Assembly: GCA_038380795.1 (NCBI GenBank)
Contig: CM076272.1
Location: 3,167,001-3,231,000 of the forward strand
Direction of reading: 5' to 3'
Length of the DNA: 64,000 nucleotides
Source: Pyrocephalus nanus
Taxonomy: Eukaryota; Chordata; Aves; Passeriformes; Tyrannidae
Part shown: piece by piece, positions 10,544 through 24,508 of the stretch
How the letters are laid out: the number at the start of each line of letters is the position of its first letter
Position numbering within the stretch: the first letter of the stretch is position 1
Notes under the pieces: generated by a model
Seen by the model: the letters and a program-made list of their open reading frames with translations, nothing else
Told to the model about the DNA's origin: nothing
Database searches by the model: none
Program-made: the position numbers and the translations under genes

Positions 10544-13137
10544 GTCTCGTGACTCGGGGAAGCTTTACAAATTTCTTTTGGCCAGTGTGGAATAAGAAGC
10601 CATGAGGGAAAGACGAGGGTGGGAGGGAGGATGGCAGGTTTGTCCTGGGCCCCTCCCGTGTGTGGTTTGTCAGGGAAACAAACAGATCAGTGCATTAAAA
10701 GGTCTTAAGAAGCCACGGACACCGCCCACTAAACACTTGGAACTGTCCTCTGTGTGAACATTTACGAGCATGCAAGTTCTGTGCAATCTGCATTTTGTAT
10801 GAGTTTTGCTGGGTGTGAGGGTGCCTGCGTTCTGGGGACTGGCTGGCTGTGGAGATGAAATCTCAGCTCGTGACATGAAGTCAGCGTACGTGTTGTAGTA
10901 ATAACTTCGATGTGTTATATTGCCTAATGTCTTCTAGTGTCTTTGTATTTTGTTTTCATGTTTATCCTGTGGGGTTACCTTCCTTCACTTGTTTTCTCCC
11001 TTTGATCTGGTTTACTGATTCTTGCAGTCCTGGAATAGCAGTGCTTGTGCTCTCTGCTGTAACAGGGAGTCCTCCTTGGAACACTGTCCTGTCCTGTGCT
11101 GCCTGCTATGTTTATATAAGCTTTTCTTAAACAGAATTCTGGTTTTTTGTGTTAGCCTGCAATTTCTACAAAGTATGTTTGCTCCCTGCTAGGGACTGGC
11201 TGTGGCTGATGCTTTGTGACTTGATTCTACTATGAGACAGACTTCCTCTCTCCTCCTTCTCCCTGAGCACCTCTCTTGCACATAGCATCCTGCTCTTCTG
11301 TGAAAGTCTCCTGTTATCTCTTGAAAATGTTTGCAGAGCATTTTACCATCACAAAGGTCAGTGGAAATCAAGATAGAAAGTGCAATGTTAGTTCTTCTCA
11401 GCAGGGATAAATAGGTTTCTCTGTTTTAAGCTAAAACCACAAAGCTTGCCCTTCCTCTGATACACAGCTCAGTCTAATTTAAAGTTACTGCCTTCTTCTT
11501 GAGAGAATGATCTCATGGGGAGAACAGTTCTCTGTAAAAAGAGAAATGAGCAGGTGGATTGCTGCTTTTTTATTTCTCTGCCCTCCTGAAATCAGTGCTG
11601 GGAAGCAAGATGCCTGGGAGCAGCACATATATTTTTCCATGAATTATTAGAGCAGAGGAAGCTTTTAGCAGCTAGGTCCACGTAGCAGCCCACAGAATTC
11701 TGCATTACAGCCTGTGTGTGCTCTCACCTTTTGTACAGTTCAGGTACAGCCCATGGAGCCTGCAGCACTCAGCCTTTCACGTTCCAGTGTGACCTAAATG
11801 GCCTTTCAGCTGTGTGGAGTACAGCTCTGCATGCCTGAGTCTGTAACCTTGCTGAGCTCCACCACACCTCCTGTGAAAGATGAAGGCACCCACTGTCTGC
11901 ACCGACTTATGCAAAACATTTGCTGCCCCTTGGTTCCTGTCAATTTTTTGATTTGGCTCAGCACTTGTTGGACGTCTCTGGGCTTTATGGTAGTGGTTGA
12001 AATGCTCTTTTTTCCACGTGACAATCTCTTTGCTTCTTCTAAAGACATCTTTTAAGGTTCCCTGTTACAAATTGGAGGTTGCTTTCGTTACTGGAGCGTG
12101 TTGCAGTCAGCATCACTTGGATGTATCTGTGACACAAATATTGTGAAGATTAAAAAGCAGTTTCTTCTCTTCCTGTGCTGTACACATGGACTTCATGCTG
12201 GCCTGAAGCCATCTCCAGGTCAACATGTGGTATGCCCTGGTCCCTGCTTACTCCTGGGCTTATTGCTGTAGCCAAGCAGCAGGGATTTGCAGGTAAATTC
12301 AAGTCTTCCTTCAGGGAGGAAACTCCTTTCTCTTGTCTTCTGTTTTGCTTTCAAGACTTCACAAAAAGGAACCTCAGTTTCCTGCACTGACCTCTGCTTT
12401 CTTTAGCATGGACGGGACCAGCTGATGTTGGCACAAATTGTTTTAGTGGGTTCTGTAATGAATGTTGTAAATCCCACAGGTTGTTAATGTCTCCAGAAGA
12501 ACCACCAATACCCTAATCTCCTGTGTGTATCTTGTTTTTTTAGAACTGGTGATGTTTGCTACTGTAGAAAGTGGCCAAAGTGCACTGCGTAGCCAAAAGT
12601 TGATTTACAAAATCCCGAAGTCCGTGGCGTCCTACCTAATTCCTGGATTCCTATCCCACAAAGATATTCCCTCCAGGAATTCCATGTGAGGTGATGGAAG
12701 GATGCAGTTTCAGGCTGTAACACGTCCATGCTGTCAGTGAGGTCTGGTGGCTGCAGAAGCCCCGGGCAGCTCTCAGCTCGTGGCGCGTTGCTCGTACATC
12801 ACTCTCTGCTGAGCAGCGAGCAAGTGTCACGGGGTAGAAAATTTAAGGTGATATTATTAGCTGGGGCTGACAAATCTCTTGCTTTTTCCCACAAGGAAGG
12901 GAGGTGGATTATCCATCTTGAGGCATCTGGGGGAAGAAGACTAAGTTCTTGTTCACTGATGATGTGACAGATGATGTTTTGTCTCATTAAGAAGCTTCTT
13001 ATTTACGTTGATTAACCCTATAAAATGGATTTTCTTTCCAGTGTTTTCAGAGTGTCACTTCAGTTTACATTTTTCAGTGTTGACTGATTAAAAAAAAAAG
13101 AAGTAAAAAATGAAGTGTGTGTCAAGGAGAAGAATGG

Positions 13138-13143
13138 AATAAA
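13138..13143 (+). promoter_or_regulatory. HMG20A: Polyadenylation signal AATAAA (proximal of terminal pair)
   Basis: A canonical AATAAA is followed within about 15 nt by a T/G-rich stretch (GCTTTTGTCACTT). It probably gives cleavage near 13160. Confidence 0.6.
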
Positions 13144-13258
13144 ATGCTTTTGTCACTTAAAAAAATGTTAAGAGAAATATATGAAAACAGAATCCATTTA
13201 CTGGATTAATGTGTTCGGAATTGTTGAGATGCCAAGTTTTCTGTACAACGTTTTTGTA

Positions 13259-13264
13259 ATTAAA
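13259..13264 (+). promoter_or_regulatory. HMG20A: Polyadenylation signal ATTAAA (distal), with upstream TGTA and downstream GT-rich element
   Basis: ATTAAA is preceded by two TGTA motifs (about 13242 and 13256), which resemble CFIm binding sites. It is followed by a GT-rich run, GTTGATGTTGTTGTTTG. The combination is a textbook cleavage site, so this is my preferred gene end, near 13280-13285. Confidence 0.65.
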
Positions 13265-16200
13265 CTTTGGAGCTCCTTTGTTTTTAAGAAGTTGATGTTG
13301 TTGTTTGACACTTGCTTCATTAAAATTGTTCAACGTTGAATCCAGTCTGATTCACTCTTAACTGCATTTTCTGGAACAACTATTACTAGCATTGATCTCT
13401 TGTCAGATTTTGGCAACTCTGTGTTAACCTTTGAAAGGAAATAATGTACCCCCTCTCCATCTGAAGTGTTTCCCTCTGAAGAAGCCGAAGGAATTTAGAT
13501 TATTATTTATAGTGATGAAAGCCTCTGATTTTAGGTAATGGTTGTCAGGGCCCTTCCCCAACTTGAGTAACTTCAAATTTGTCCCGTCTGTTGCTGAGCC
13601 TTCTTTTGACATCATTGTCTTCCTTTGTCCTCCTCAATTTCCCACCACCATATTAATTTTTTCCTTTAAGAACCTTCTGTATCAAACCTGTTGCTCCCTG
13701 CTTGGTTTTCTTTTCCCCTACTAAATTTTTATTGTCTCTTCCCTGCTGCTCATTGAGAATGAAGCAAAACTGGAGCCTCGTGACATTGGCACTTGGTGTA
13801 GGGCCTCTGTAGGGAAGTTTGGATGACTCCTGCCTGCACTGGTGCTCCTTCTGAGGTCACAGTGTTGTAAACAGCCACGTCTTGGTTACTTTTGTGTTCA
13901 CATCTCATTATTTTGATTACCAAATTAATGCCTGCTCTGTTTATACCAACAGGCTCAGTTCTATCTGCTAGCTGGGACAGACTGTACCTTGAGATTTACA
14001 ACGCCTGGGAGTTTTTTAAAACATGAATTACATAATGATAAAGACACTAAAGGTAGAAGGAATACAGGGAAAGCTTATATTGGAGAATAGCTGCTGTGTG
14101 ATGGCTGATCCAGAGCTGGAGAAAGTAACAGCAAAACAGGTGCATACCCGGAGGAAAAAATAAGTGCAAAGCAGCAATAAGCTCATAATAAGAGAAAAAG
14201 ACATAATTCCTTTCCAACCTGTGGTCCTGTACGTGGCACCAGGAGCAGATGGTGGTAACTCATGCTCAATTTGAGGCAATGTGGTGTAATGTTTCCGCTG
14301 TTTGTTCCTGTTTGTTCCCCCCTGTTTACTCTGCAGCTGGTCAATTGGACCGATGATTAACAATCATCCCAGGGAAGTTAGGGGGGTCTGAGGGCTTCGG
14401 GCTCTTGAGAGGAAGAGATCACTTCCTCTTTTCTCAGGCAGGTTCCTGTTGATAATGTGTTTGGAAACTGAAATTGGGTCTTTTTAATCTTCTGCTTCAG
14501 TTCACTTGTATCCTTCAGTCAGGAGTACATTGAGGCCTATCCTCTATTTCTACCACAGAATCTTTCTGCTTGTGAACCATGAACAGTTTTGCTGCTTCTT
14601 TCTTCCTCATTCCTAGTAGTACTGGGGCTTTTTAAGCTTTTTTAACTTTAACTTACTTTACATTCATGATTTGCCACCTTAATTGCAAAATCTCTGGATT
14701 TTGGATGTACTTTACAAAATGAATACGTGTATGTGTTCATTTTAGTTTGTGGTGAAGTATCCACATCCCTTACGTGTAATACAAGGAATAGCATTTATAC
14801 AAACTCATTTATGGGTTGTATTAATAAACCTGTAATTCTTACAAATTCTTTGATTTTTTTTTTAAGAACTTGCTGCATAGACTTACTGATGGTTTGTGTG
14901 TCTGAAGATATAAAAGTGCAAGTTGTTGTAAGATATAAGGTGATTCTAAAGGAATCTTCCTGTTGATGAAATGGTTCCTCTCCTTAAGTTGCTAAATATT
15001 CTGTTTACAGGTTTGTAACTTTGGTCACTTTTCTTCTGGAAGGTGAAAGGCATTCTCACTTTTCCCTGCAAGTATGTGTATTGCAATCCGTCTAATTTTT
15101 TTTATGAATTTAGATTGTAAAAACTTAGTTATAAAGAGTTTTACCTGTCCAGATTTTTGACTGGTTTCCTTGAATTGAGTAGAAAAATGAATACATGGAT
15201 GGGTGGGAACAGAGCGAGTTCTAGTTTTTGTTCTGGAATAACAGTCCCATGGGATTTTTCTTTCTATCTTATATTGGCAGTTTTAGTTTTATTAAATCTG
15301 TTCTAGTGTTAATCAAGAGAGAATTCCCTCATCTAATTTATTTGAGAAACTGCTTAAGCCCAGGATACTTGCAGAGAAATCCCTTGCTGCAATATGAGGC
15401 CTTACAAACACAGTTTCAACTGCTCACCCTTCAAAATGGATGTTAACAACTGTATCAGTATTATAATTCTTCTCAGAGGAAGTTTCTTTTCCTCAGTGCC
15501 ACTTCAAATTTCTGCCCAAGTTGCTTTTGTTTCTTGAATGTTGGAGGAGGAGAAGACTGTTCTATTTACAACCCATTTTTTTTCTGAAGGAGGTGGTTAA
15601 GAATTATCTTCTACCTTCACCTCTTTAGAAATCTGCTAAGGGACTTTGTAGGATAAAGGCAGAAGAAAGGGATAAGAGGATACAGGAATAGAATTTGCCT
15701 TTATCTTAAGGTTTGTGTTCACCTAATGCCAGTGCAGAAATGGTTGAGTTTTCAGCCTCAGTAAGTTTGAATTCAGGCCTGCAAATTCCATGCATTCTTG
15801 AAGTGCTTTTGAGGAGGAAAAATAGCAAATGTGAAAATGGAATTCCAGCTGCACCCTAGTTTCAGGACTTCACAGTGGCATGGTAAATGTGCATTTCCAG
15901 ATGTCTGAAATCTCTGTCTAAGGAAAAGAACCCATTTTCTGCTGGGGAAAGCAGTGCCCTCTGATGATCCATCTTGGTATCTCCATGGTATCCTGGAGTG
16001 AGAGTGAGAAAGCCTGACAGTGTGGGCCAGACCTTCTGCATGTGAAAGCTTAAATCTATTCCCTGGTTTTGTTCTAGGCAGATGGCAGTTTCTTGGGGTT
16101 TTGGTGTTTGGATTTTTTAAATGACTTTCTAGCTTTGTTTCATGTGGACATGTTGCTCTTTTCCTACCACACTTTGGGAGCTGGTCAGGGTGGAAGTGCT

Positions 16201-17495
16201 GCAGCAAGTCTGTCTGTGTGACAAGGGAGCGCTGCTACAGCATCTAAAACACGATCTCAGCTTGCTTGGGTTTGCAGTCGTCGTTCTGACAGCCAGGAAT
16301 GGCTGTGATAAAGGAATCTGGGTGGCTAAAGCTGACTCTGTGTGTTGGCTGATATGTACAACTGGCACAGCTGACTTTTCCTGCTTCCCAACCAGCAGGA
16401 GCTGTGACTACATAAATCCGTGTCATGGAGGCTTTGCAACTGTTGGTATTTACATCGTACCATGTCTTTGCAGAGCTGCTTTTTGAGTGGGGAGCCTGCA
16501 AAGCTTCACACCTGACCAGCACTGCCAGCTCTCTGGAGCAGGTACAGCATGGTGGGAGCTGCTTCCCCATGGGCTGACTCCAGCCAGGAGCACCCCTGCC
16601 CAACTCTGAGCTTCACTAACACATCAAAATAATAGAAAACTACCCAGCCTTTTGTGTGTGTGAAAATTTTCTGTGTTCTGTGAACTGGCTGAGCTCCTTT
16701 AAAGGTCTGGCAAGCACTTGTGTTTGTGTGCAGTAAGTAGAGGATAGAAGAGGAGCATCAGGACCTCCTTTCTGGAGTTATCTTGCTTGCATTTTGGTTC
16801 ACCATTTCATGAAGCTGCACACTGAAACGATGTGGGAACACAGACTGTAGAGTATTATCTCCTTTTCAGCACCCAGGGCTGTCAGTTAATACATGACAAT
16901 CAAAATCTAACTCCTGGCTGCATGCTGTTGCCCTTATCTGTATGTTTTCCTGTCCTTCCTTGCTTTTCCTCTCTTGCCCTCTTCCTTTGTGCTGAGCTGT
17001 CTCAACTTAAAACCAGCTAAAACTGTCCTAATGCCTCTGCCAGCAAAGATTTTTCTTATAGAGAAAGTTTTATTTTTTACAAATGTCACTGGAGGAGTAG
17101 TGAATCTGGAAGGGGCCCACAACTACTGTAATTGAAATGTTTAGACAAGGCAAAACTGTGGAAGTAAGTGTTTTAAATTGGTTTTTTCCTGTGAAATGGG
17201 GGCAACAATGAACCCAGCAACAGTGCCCGTTCTCTCTGGTACCAGTTTCCAAGCCAGATAGTGACAAAACAAACTGAAGGGATAAAATCAAGACTGCTTT
17301 ATCTGAGAGGAGGGAGATGAGGGGCCAAGATCACGTTCCTGATAAAAGAAAATGCACAAAATAACAAATTCCTCGCTCTCTCCCTTGGGGTGTGCGACCG
17401 ACTGCAGAAGAAATGTTTATGGAAGAGCACATTGTGCTGTTTAAGCATGCTTCAAAGAACAAATCCTTTCTTACCTTGTAGAAATTCATGTCAGA

Positions 17496-17513
17496 TTTTT
17501 TTTTTTTTTTTTT
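17496..17513. repeat. T18 homopolymer tract
   Basis: An uninterrupted run of T is followed by GCTTTCTTTCAG. On the + strand this resembles a polypyrimidine tract plus acceptor, but no exon is recognisable downstream. Confidence 0.9.
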
Positions 17514-20500
17514 GCTTTCTTTCAGACCATGAGTCAGCAGAAGTGATGAATGTTACCCACGGGCCAGTTTGTACTGGGGTAGCTTAATCTGGGCACATCC
17601 TTACCTTGAATTGGAAGTCTGTTGTATTTAATGGGGTGTTAACTCAGTTTATTCTCTGGGATTTCTGCTGTAATTTTATTGCCTGCAAAAGGAGCAATTT
17701 GAAGCCAGGTGAAGTGTAGGTATGCTCTGTGCCATACCTGCTGAGCTTGGCAATGACGCCTGGACGCACTTCTGGTGTTTATATTCTCATCACAACTCTT
17801 GCATCTATTTTTCTGCTGGTCCTGCTTTGAGCTTGAGGGTTATCCTCCTTTCCTTGAGGAAATGGATCCATAGGTATTGCATCTGGTCTGTTCCCAAAGC
17901 TGTGTCAAATGTTCTTGGTGGTGCAGACAGGAATTAGAATAATGGATTCTGAAGTCAGATTTTGCGAATGAGGCTGTTTGGTAGAGTTCAGTGATGCTGC
18001 AGCACAACCTGAAGGGAATTGCAGTCCAAGACTATTACAATGTCAGAGAAATGGGTTCCTTGAATGCTGAAGCACTAACTGAACAAAGACAGAGGGAAAA
18101 TCAAAGACAACGATCAAAAATTAACATGAAGTGGACAGACTGTGCAGTGTGACAGACTTTCTTATTAAGACTTTCTGGGTGTGGCTGTTCTGTGAGGGAG
18201 GATGGTATAGATCATCATCAATGCCTTTGGGCACAAAGCTCAATTGTTCAGTCCTCTTACATAGGTGGTCTTACAACTTCTGTGTGATAAAAGGACAGAT
18301 AACAGTTTCATGAACATTGAAAACCGTTTGGATGTTAAATTACTAGGCAGTGTGTGTTCAGTGTGAATGAGACACACCGTGTCACTTGTATGTGGTGTTT
18401 TGGAGGGCAGACTTCACTTCTGGAGCGCACCCATGGTCTGAACTAATACCAAGTACCATGTTTGTTTGTCTCAGGCCCGTTTGTTGTCATGTGGTTTTGA
18501 CATTTTTGGTCTAGTAAGAAATACTTCACAATTAGATCAACTGTTTTGTGGAGTCAGAGCTTTCACCAAAGTGAAAAACTTTGGCCCCCTCAAAATTAAT
18601 GAAAATTTAGTCACTGACTTTGCTGGAGCCAGGATTCCATCTGCAGTCTTCAGCAGTGACACTTGTGGTTATGGATTATCAGCTCATAAGGAAGCTGAAA
18701 CTGGATCTGCAGCTTTTCTGAGACTCATCCAATCTGAGTCTCTAGTCCTGCAGCTTCCCAGAGGAATATGCATGGGAGGTTATCCTAAGGAATATCCGAG
18801 AGGAATTCCTGCAATGTGTTGCAGGGCTGACAAAGCCAACATTTCTCTAGCTCAAGTAGCAGTGCTCTTTCACATATAATGGGGTCACTGTTTCTCTGCC
18901 GAGCTCCTCGTGTTATTGATACTTTCTAGCTGGGTTCCAAATTGATGATAAAATTTCAGCACTCCAAATCTTAGCAGTGAGAGGGCTTCACATTGCTAAA
19001 ATGTCAGTCCTGTCACTTAAAGAAACACTTCTGTTGTTTTCTGTCACTGCTGCTACTTTTTCTTAATGCTGGGAAATTTCAGTTGGATTCTCAAGTTCTT
19101 TGCTAGTAAATTCCCTGAATCCATTTACCCAGGGCCAATGCAAAGAAGGTGCCCTCAGGGTGAGGTGAGAGGACTGAGCCTGGATCCCAGAGGATCGAGG
19201 TTTGTTTTCCAGGCTCTGAGAAAACTCTTCCTCTGTGTGGCACATCCTGCTTCTGCTTTGTGGTTTACTCAGCATATAATGAAAGATACTCAGATAGTTT
19301 AGTGATGGGAGTGATAAAAGAACTGATGTAGACAGAGTTCTTGGGCAGTGGGTTTTGTTTTTCTCTGCTTCACTTCTTCATTGTGCAAATGAAGAGTAAA
19401 CATCATTCATTTAGACAGAGCTGAATGGAAAAGGGGCTGTTTTAGCCTGTGTGTTCAGGAAATACTGCTGTGATCTGAACTGGAATCTATGGGTTTTGCT
19501 CTGTTAATTCATTTACCTCCAATGATAGGTTTGGATATGGTTAAGAGGATTTGGGGTTGGAAATGGTAATTTCTTGTTGGCTTTTCAATTATTATTTAAG
19601 GTAGACTTGTGATATCTTTTTTCTGTTTGAGCTGTGCTGCCTGAAATAGTGCAAATATTGCAGCTAAATCTTATTTTCATTATTCTTTTGCAAGCTCTGA
19701 CCTTTAAGAACACAGGCAGAACTGATATCTATACAAGGAGGTTGCAAAGGTCTTGTGTAGTCTTTTGAAAACAATCCTGTTTTGTTTGCATGATACAGTA
19801 GTCAGAAAATGTATCAGGAAAGAATAAAGGATAAAAGAAAATGAATGACATGACTTGAGTGCAGCAGCCAGAAATAACCTCCTGACTGGGCTTGTTCACC
19901 TAGACAGAAATTATCAATGTAAAGAAATTACCAATGGAAGTGTGATTTTTTGCTAGCTTTGAGCATAAAGGTGTAGTCTGCCTAGACATACATTATATCA
20001 AAATTCTTAATTTTGGTGGAAATGCATTAATAAAATGATCCAATATTAAAATCAGTATCCATGGAGTCTTACGTAATGTAACTGCATCAGTCTAAAAGCT
20101 GATTTTTTTAGCATACTAATGAGCCCTGTGTGGGTTTGATGTCTACAGACAAGACTGTGCATAGTAAATAATAGCCATTGTAAAAAAAAAAAAAATTCCT
20201 CAGGATCTTAAATTCACTGCTCTCCACAATCTCTATCTTCTTTTTACTGGGCTACCAAATTTCTTCTGAATTTCAGTCTTGCTCCTCGATTGGGTCAGGG
20301 TAAAATGTGTTTCCAGTGCTTGTTTGGTTTTTTTGTGGGTTTTTTTTAAGGATTTAGACCAAATAACAGGCTTAAACCAAGGGGTTTAACATGGAGGGAA
20401 GGACATTGGGTGCTGTTTCAGCTAAAGAAATAGGGCACTGCCAGGAAATTTGTGTTATGGTTTGGAGTTGGTCATCCCGCTGAGAGGATGGAGCTGTGTA

Positions 20501-21630
20501 TAAGAGAAAACTAGTCTGTGAAAGTCACTTTTTCTTTCCTACTCAGGGGCAAGTGACAGATGAGAAATCTTGTTTTATTAACCCCCTCTGAAGTTTGAAG
20601 AAGAGGAGTAAACAAATCAGATTTAGGCTTCACTGGTAGATCTGGAGCTGACTCGATTGCTGCCCTACAGGGAAAGTTTCCTGTCAGCTCTGCATCTGCC
20701 AAGAGACGTCTGCTGAGCTGGTGTGATGAGAAGGTTCAGAGCTGGTGTCAGTCTGGATGGTTCAGTAGTTTAAATGTCTGGTTTGGGGAGGTATGTTCTC
20801 AAGCAAAACCTTCTAAATATAAAATAGTCTTGTGAAGTTTTGGACTTATGAATATTCACTTGTTGAATTTACATTTTGTTTTTCATCTCTGAGCTCCTCG
20901 AACGTGGCCTTGTGCAGAGGACAGCCCTCCCATCTGTCTGAATCAACTCTTGACAGAAACTTTCTGCAGAAACAGTGCCTTGTGTAACATGTCCATGCTC
21001 TTCAGCTACTTTCTCTGAGAACACTTTGAAGATCCAGCCATTGTCACGTGCAAGCCCGAATAATCTGAAACTCAAGCAGAATTTTGATCTCCTGTGCACT
21101 CTGGGATATGCTGACTGCGAGCAGTGGAGGTGCAGGTGGAACCAATAGTAGTATAATTTTTCCCTCAAGAGAGTAAAGTTGTCTGGGCAGGGTTGTCAGT
21201 ACAGAAAGTTCTTGATGAGCCTGGGAGAGAGCAAACACATCTGTCACATGCTCGTAGGGCATTCGGAGTGGCTGCTTGGGAACTGCAGGGATCTGCTGGG
21301 GTGGAGGATTAGCACTGGAGCTTGCAGACATCACCTGCCTTCTCTGTGTAGACATGCTGTGGTTTGTGACCTGTTCTGAGACCATCAGCAATTGCTGTCA
21401 CTCCTCTGATTTCACATGCATTGCAATCCTGGGAAAAGGAATGAAGTGCATAAATAAGGGTGTGCATTCGTCACAATCCCCCCCAATACTCTTGGATGCA
21501 TGATTGCTTCTAGGCGGTGGGGTTTGTTATTCTGTTCTCATTTCCTTTCTTTTCTCAACTACTTATCAAGTTATTTCCTAACCCAGCTTCATATGGTGGC
21601 TAATGGAACAAAATTGATGCAATTGCTCCC

Positions 21631-21655
21631 AAAAAAAAAAAACCAAAAAAAAAAA
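21631..21655. repeat. A-rich low-complexity tract (A12, CC, A11)
   Basis: Two A homopolymers are separated by CC, with no recognisable retroelement body upstream. Confidence 0.9.
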
Positions 21656-23289
21656 GGCTTTTAGCCACTATATTCTAATTAAAGCAATCCTTTTTTATTT
21701 TTCAGAGGAGAAAAAAAAAATATCCTTCCCAGAGCCCACTTTCTTTGTATCAGATGAATATATATGCAATAATTTGCCAGCCTGATGGAGACAGAAGTTG
21801 AAATATGCTTGGAGCAGTTATATTCAACCATATGTAAGTGCTGGCACTACCTGAAGCTTATTTCTCCCACAAGGTGATATTTCTACCATGTAATCTTGCT
21901 GCTTCCTGCTGTAGGCAGTATTAGGGAGAATGTGTCAGAAAATTTGTCAAAATGCCTCTCTGTCAGAAGATTCCATTTTAGTTATGCCCATGGGGAAAAA
22001 AAAATAAAAAATGCACAGATTTACTTGAAAATTCATGGTTCTCAGGTTTGACCAGCATGAGTTCTAGGGGCAAGCCCATGTTCCCAACTGCAGAAGCTTC
22101 TGTATTTACAAATTGTACCCGCAGGTTCTCCAGGGACACAGTTGCTTTGATCTTGCTGCCTCTGGGTGCTTGGTTGCTTAAGCAGATGGAGGTGAAGGAG
22201 CTTTTCCTAGTATATCTTTGCTTTCAGGAAAAAAAACCACCCAAACTCCACACCTATAAACATCATGGTTAAAACAAACCAGTTAAATTTCCCAGGTGTG
22301 GTAGGTTTCTGTGACCAAAGGTGAGTGGGGCTGTGGAAGCAGGGGGAAGGGTGTATTTTGGGAGCTGTGCTGCACTGGTGTGACATGGACTGCTCGTTGT
22401 ACCAGCTCGATCTAATCTGGTGGGAGGGGAATTGCCATATCTCTAAACCTCATCTCCCTTCCAAATCCACCAGTAGTGTCAGACTGAGAAATCAGTGCTT
22501 AGGAGAACAAAGACTCATCACAAATGCAGCTTCCACTCCAAGTGCCAGGAGCATTTTTTTTTTAATCTTCCTTCTGTATTAGTGAATCCGCTTAACAAGC
22601 CTTCCCAGGGTAAGTCATTGCCTGACCCACAGCCATCCCCAGGAGGAAAGGGTGATGGAAGGAGTGAATTGCAGCTAATACACAGTAGCCTCAAGACTTG
22701 ATGAAAAGACATGGTGGATAAATGTGCAGGAGGCTCAGTACATGTGAATCTCTGATTTTCCTTCCTCTGTAACTGTCCCTGTGCTTCAGAGCAGCTTTTC
22801 ATAATTCCCTTCCCTTACTGTCCTAAAGACCAAACAGGCTCTTACTCCCCACTTGGAGCATTTAGGCTCTCTATTCATACAGAATGATTCCCCATCATTC
22901 CCTACAGAGCCTGAAAATCCTTCCTGTCCAAGATTACAAAAAAAATAAAATCTTTTTTCTGTCCCATTCCTCTTGGTCCCCCCTGCACCTGAGCTGGCTG
23001 AATGCGAGAGGCTCCAAAGCCTGCAAGTGATGCTGTTTGCCTCTGAGTCAGAGAGGCTTTTAAATCTGAGTGTAAAATGAGCCTCCTCCAGCAGTAAACA
23101 GCCCATCATATACCTCCTTTGAAGTTCCCATTTAAATAACCTCCAGGGCTTTACTAATGCGGGAAGCCAGCGAGAGGAAATAATTCCCTCCTTTTCCTGC
23201 TCCCCTGTCCAAAAGCAGGGAAAATGAATTCCCTGGCAGAGGAGGGACACTGGTTTCCAGGGTACTGCAGAGGAGATGAACAGCTCTCA

Positions 23290-23420
23290 CTTGAAGCTTA
23301 GTTAGTGAGTCAGCACATATTCATTCATGGATGCAATTTATTAACTCATAAACACTACAGATGATGGTGTTATCACTGTGATAAAGTAATTTTAATTTGC
23401 TGTATAATTTATAAGGTAGC
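23290..23420. promoter_or_regulatory. Candidate conserved non-coding element
   Basis: This AT-rich block contains an AP-1-like GTGAGTCAG, several TAAT/ATTA homeobox cores and a GATA motif (GTGATAAAG), in otherwise unremarkable intergenic DNA. The call rests on motif density only, with no alignment available. Confidence 0.25.
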
Positions 23421-24508
23421 TACTACTTCAGAGGGAAGCCTGTATCTGCTCATGTGTCCAGGTCCTGGCTTGGTGCTAGGGAGGGAAGAGACAATCAGGG
23501 AAACAAAAAGGAGGGGTCTGAAGCAGGACTATGGAAGCTGACCTGGTTGCAGACCATTTTTTTGCTGGTTCTCCAACCTTGTGGATTGTTCCTGGTGCTG
23601 CTAATTCATGAAGAGGTGGATGTGTGTTTTCAGGCCTCCAGCTCTACATGTGAATTGATGCTTAGATTTTTCCTGAAGGCAGACAGACACGTAGCAGGAG
23701 CACAGGTGAGTTTGTGTGACCTGACAGCACTAGGAGAGTGCTCAGCAGTGTGCTGGAAAGGAGGGCATGCTGTGCTGGATGGCATATGTTGGATGTCAGC
23801 ATGGGCTGATGCCATGTGGCTACCAAATATGAAAGCAGTAAAGCCTTCTGAGACCTCTGTAGATAGTGTGTGCTGCCATGATTTAATGGGACAGCTTTCT
23901 AGTGAGACAGCAGGTTTACCCAGTACTGGAGGGACTGGGACCTGAGGGACCTGGTGAGGTAACATTCTTACTTGCCTGGGTATTACTTGTCAGCCAGGTT
24001 GGTTAACCAGCCAATACCTAAATGAGTCCACTTCTTTGTTAAGCGATTTATTAAATAGTAAAACTGACTCAAATAATTAGACTTTATTAGTGCAGCATAT
24101 TAACTAGAGACTGCCCTGAAGACATCTTAGTCTGAAGCTTACCAAGCTGCCTGAGGTCAGTTGCTCCTGGGATCTAAGATGAAGTGCTCACAGGTCCTTG
24201 CATTTTCAGACTGCTCTGAAACAAGTGGGGGGGGGTTCATCTTCCCCAAGGAGAAATACGTGCTTGCCTGAACATGTTGCTCCTCCCTCCTTGGCCTGAC
24301 TGAAAATGTGGGGAGTTTCAAGGCAATTATACCTGCACTAATCATAATTTGCTCCTTAATCTAGGAGTATCTGCCTCTGTGCCTGTGTTTATGTTAAGTT
24401 GCTGAACAATTTGATTAGGTGCTTTGAATAAACTGTGTAATTATGCCATAGATCCTCCTGATGCATATGTTATTTTTATTATCTGAGTTATCACTGCCTA
24501 TTGTTGTA

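Larger units (their letters stand above)
10544..13285 (+). other. HMG20A: HMG20A terminal 3' UTR exon
   Basis: The exon start is set by a strong acceptor (TTTCATCTGCAG). The end is set by clustered poly(A) signals at 13138 and 13259, each with GT-rich downstream sequence. Earlier ATTAAA hexamers at 10694, 12149 and 13087 could give shorter isoforms. Short ORFs inside it look like chance. I infer UTR status from position and signals and cannot confirm it without transcript data. Confidence 0.65.
13286..23280. other. Intergenic region downstream of HMG20A, no gene recognised
   Basis: I see no spliced gene structure, RNA gene or recognisable protein in this 10 kb. ORFs here reach at most about 154 codons and look like chance. 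The sequence is AT-rich with T-runs and A-runs, including a T18 tract at 17496-17513 and paired A-runs at 21631-21655. A third ATTAAA at 13319 could allow slight extension of the HMG20A transcript. Confidence 0.7.
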
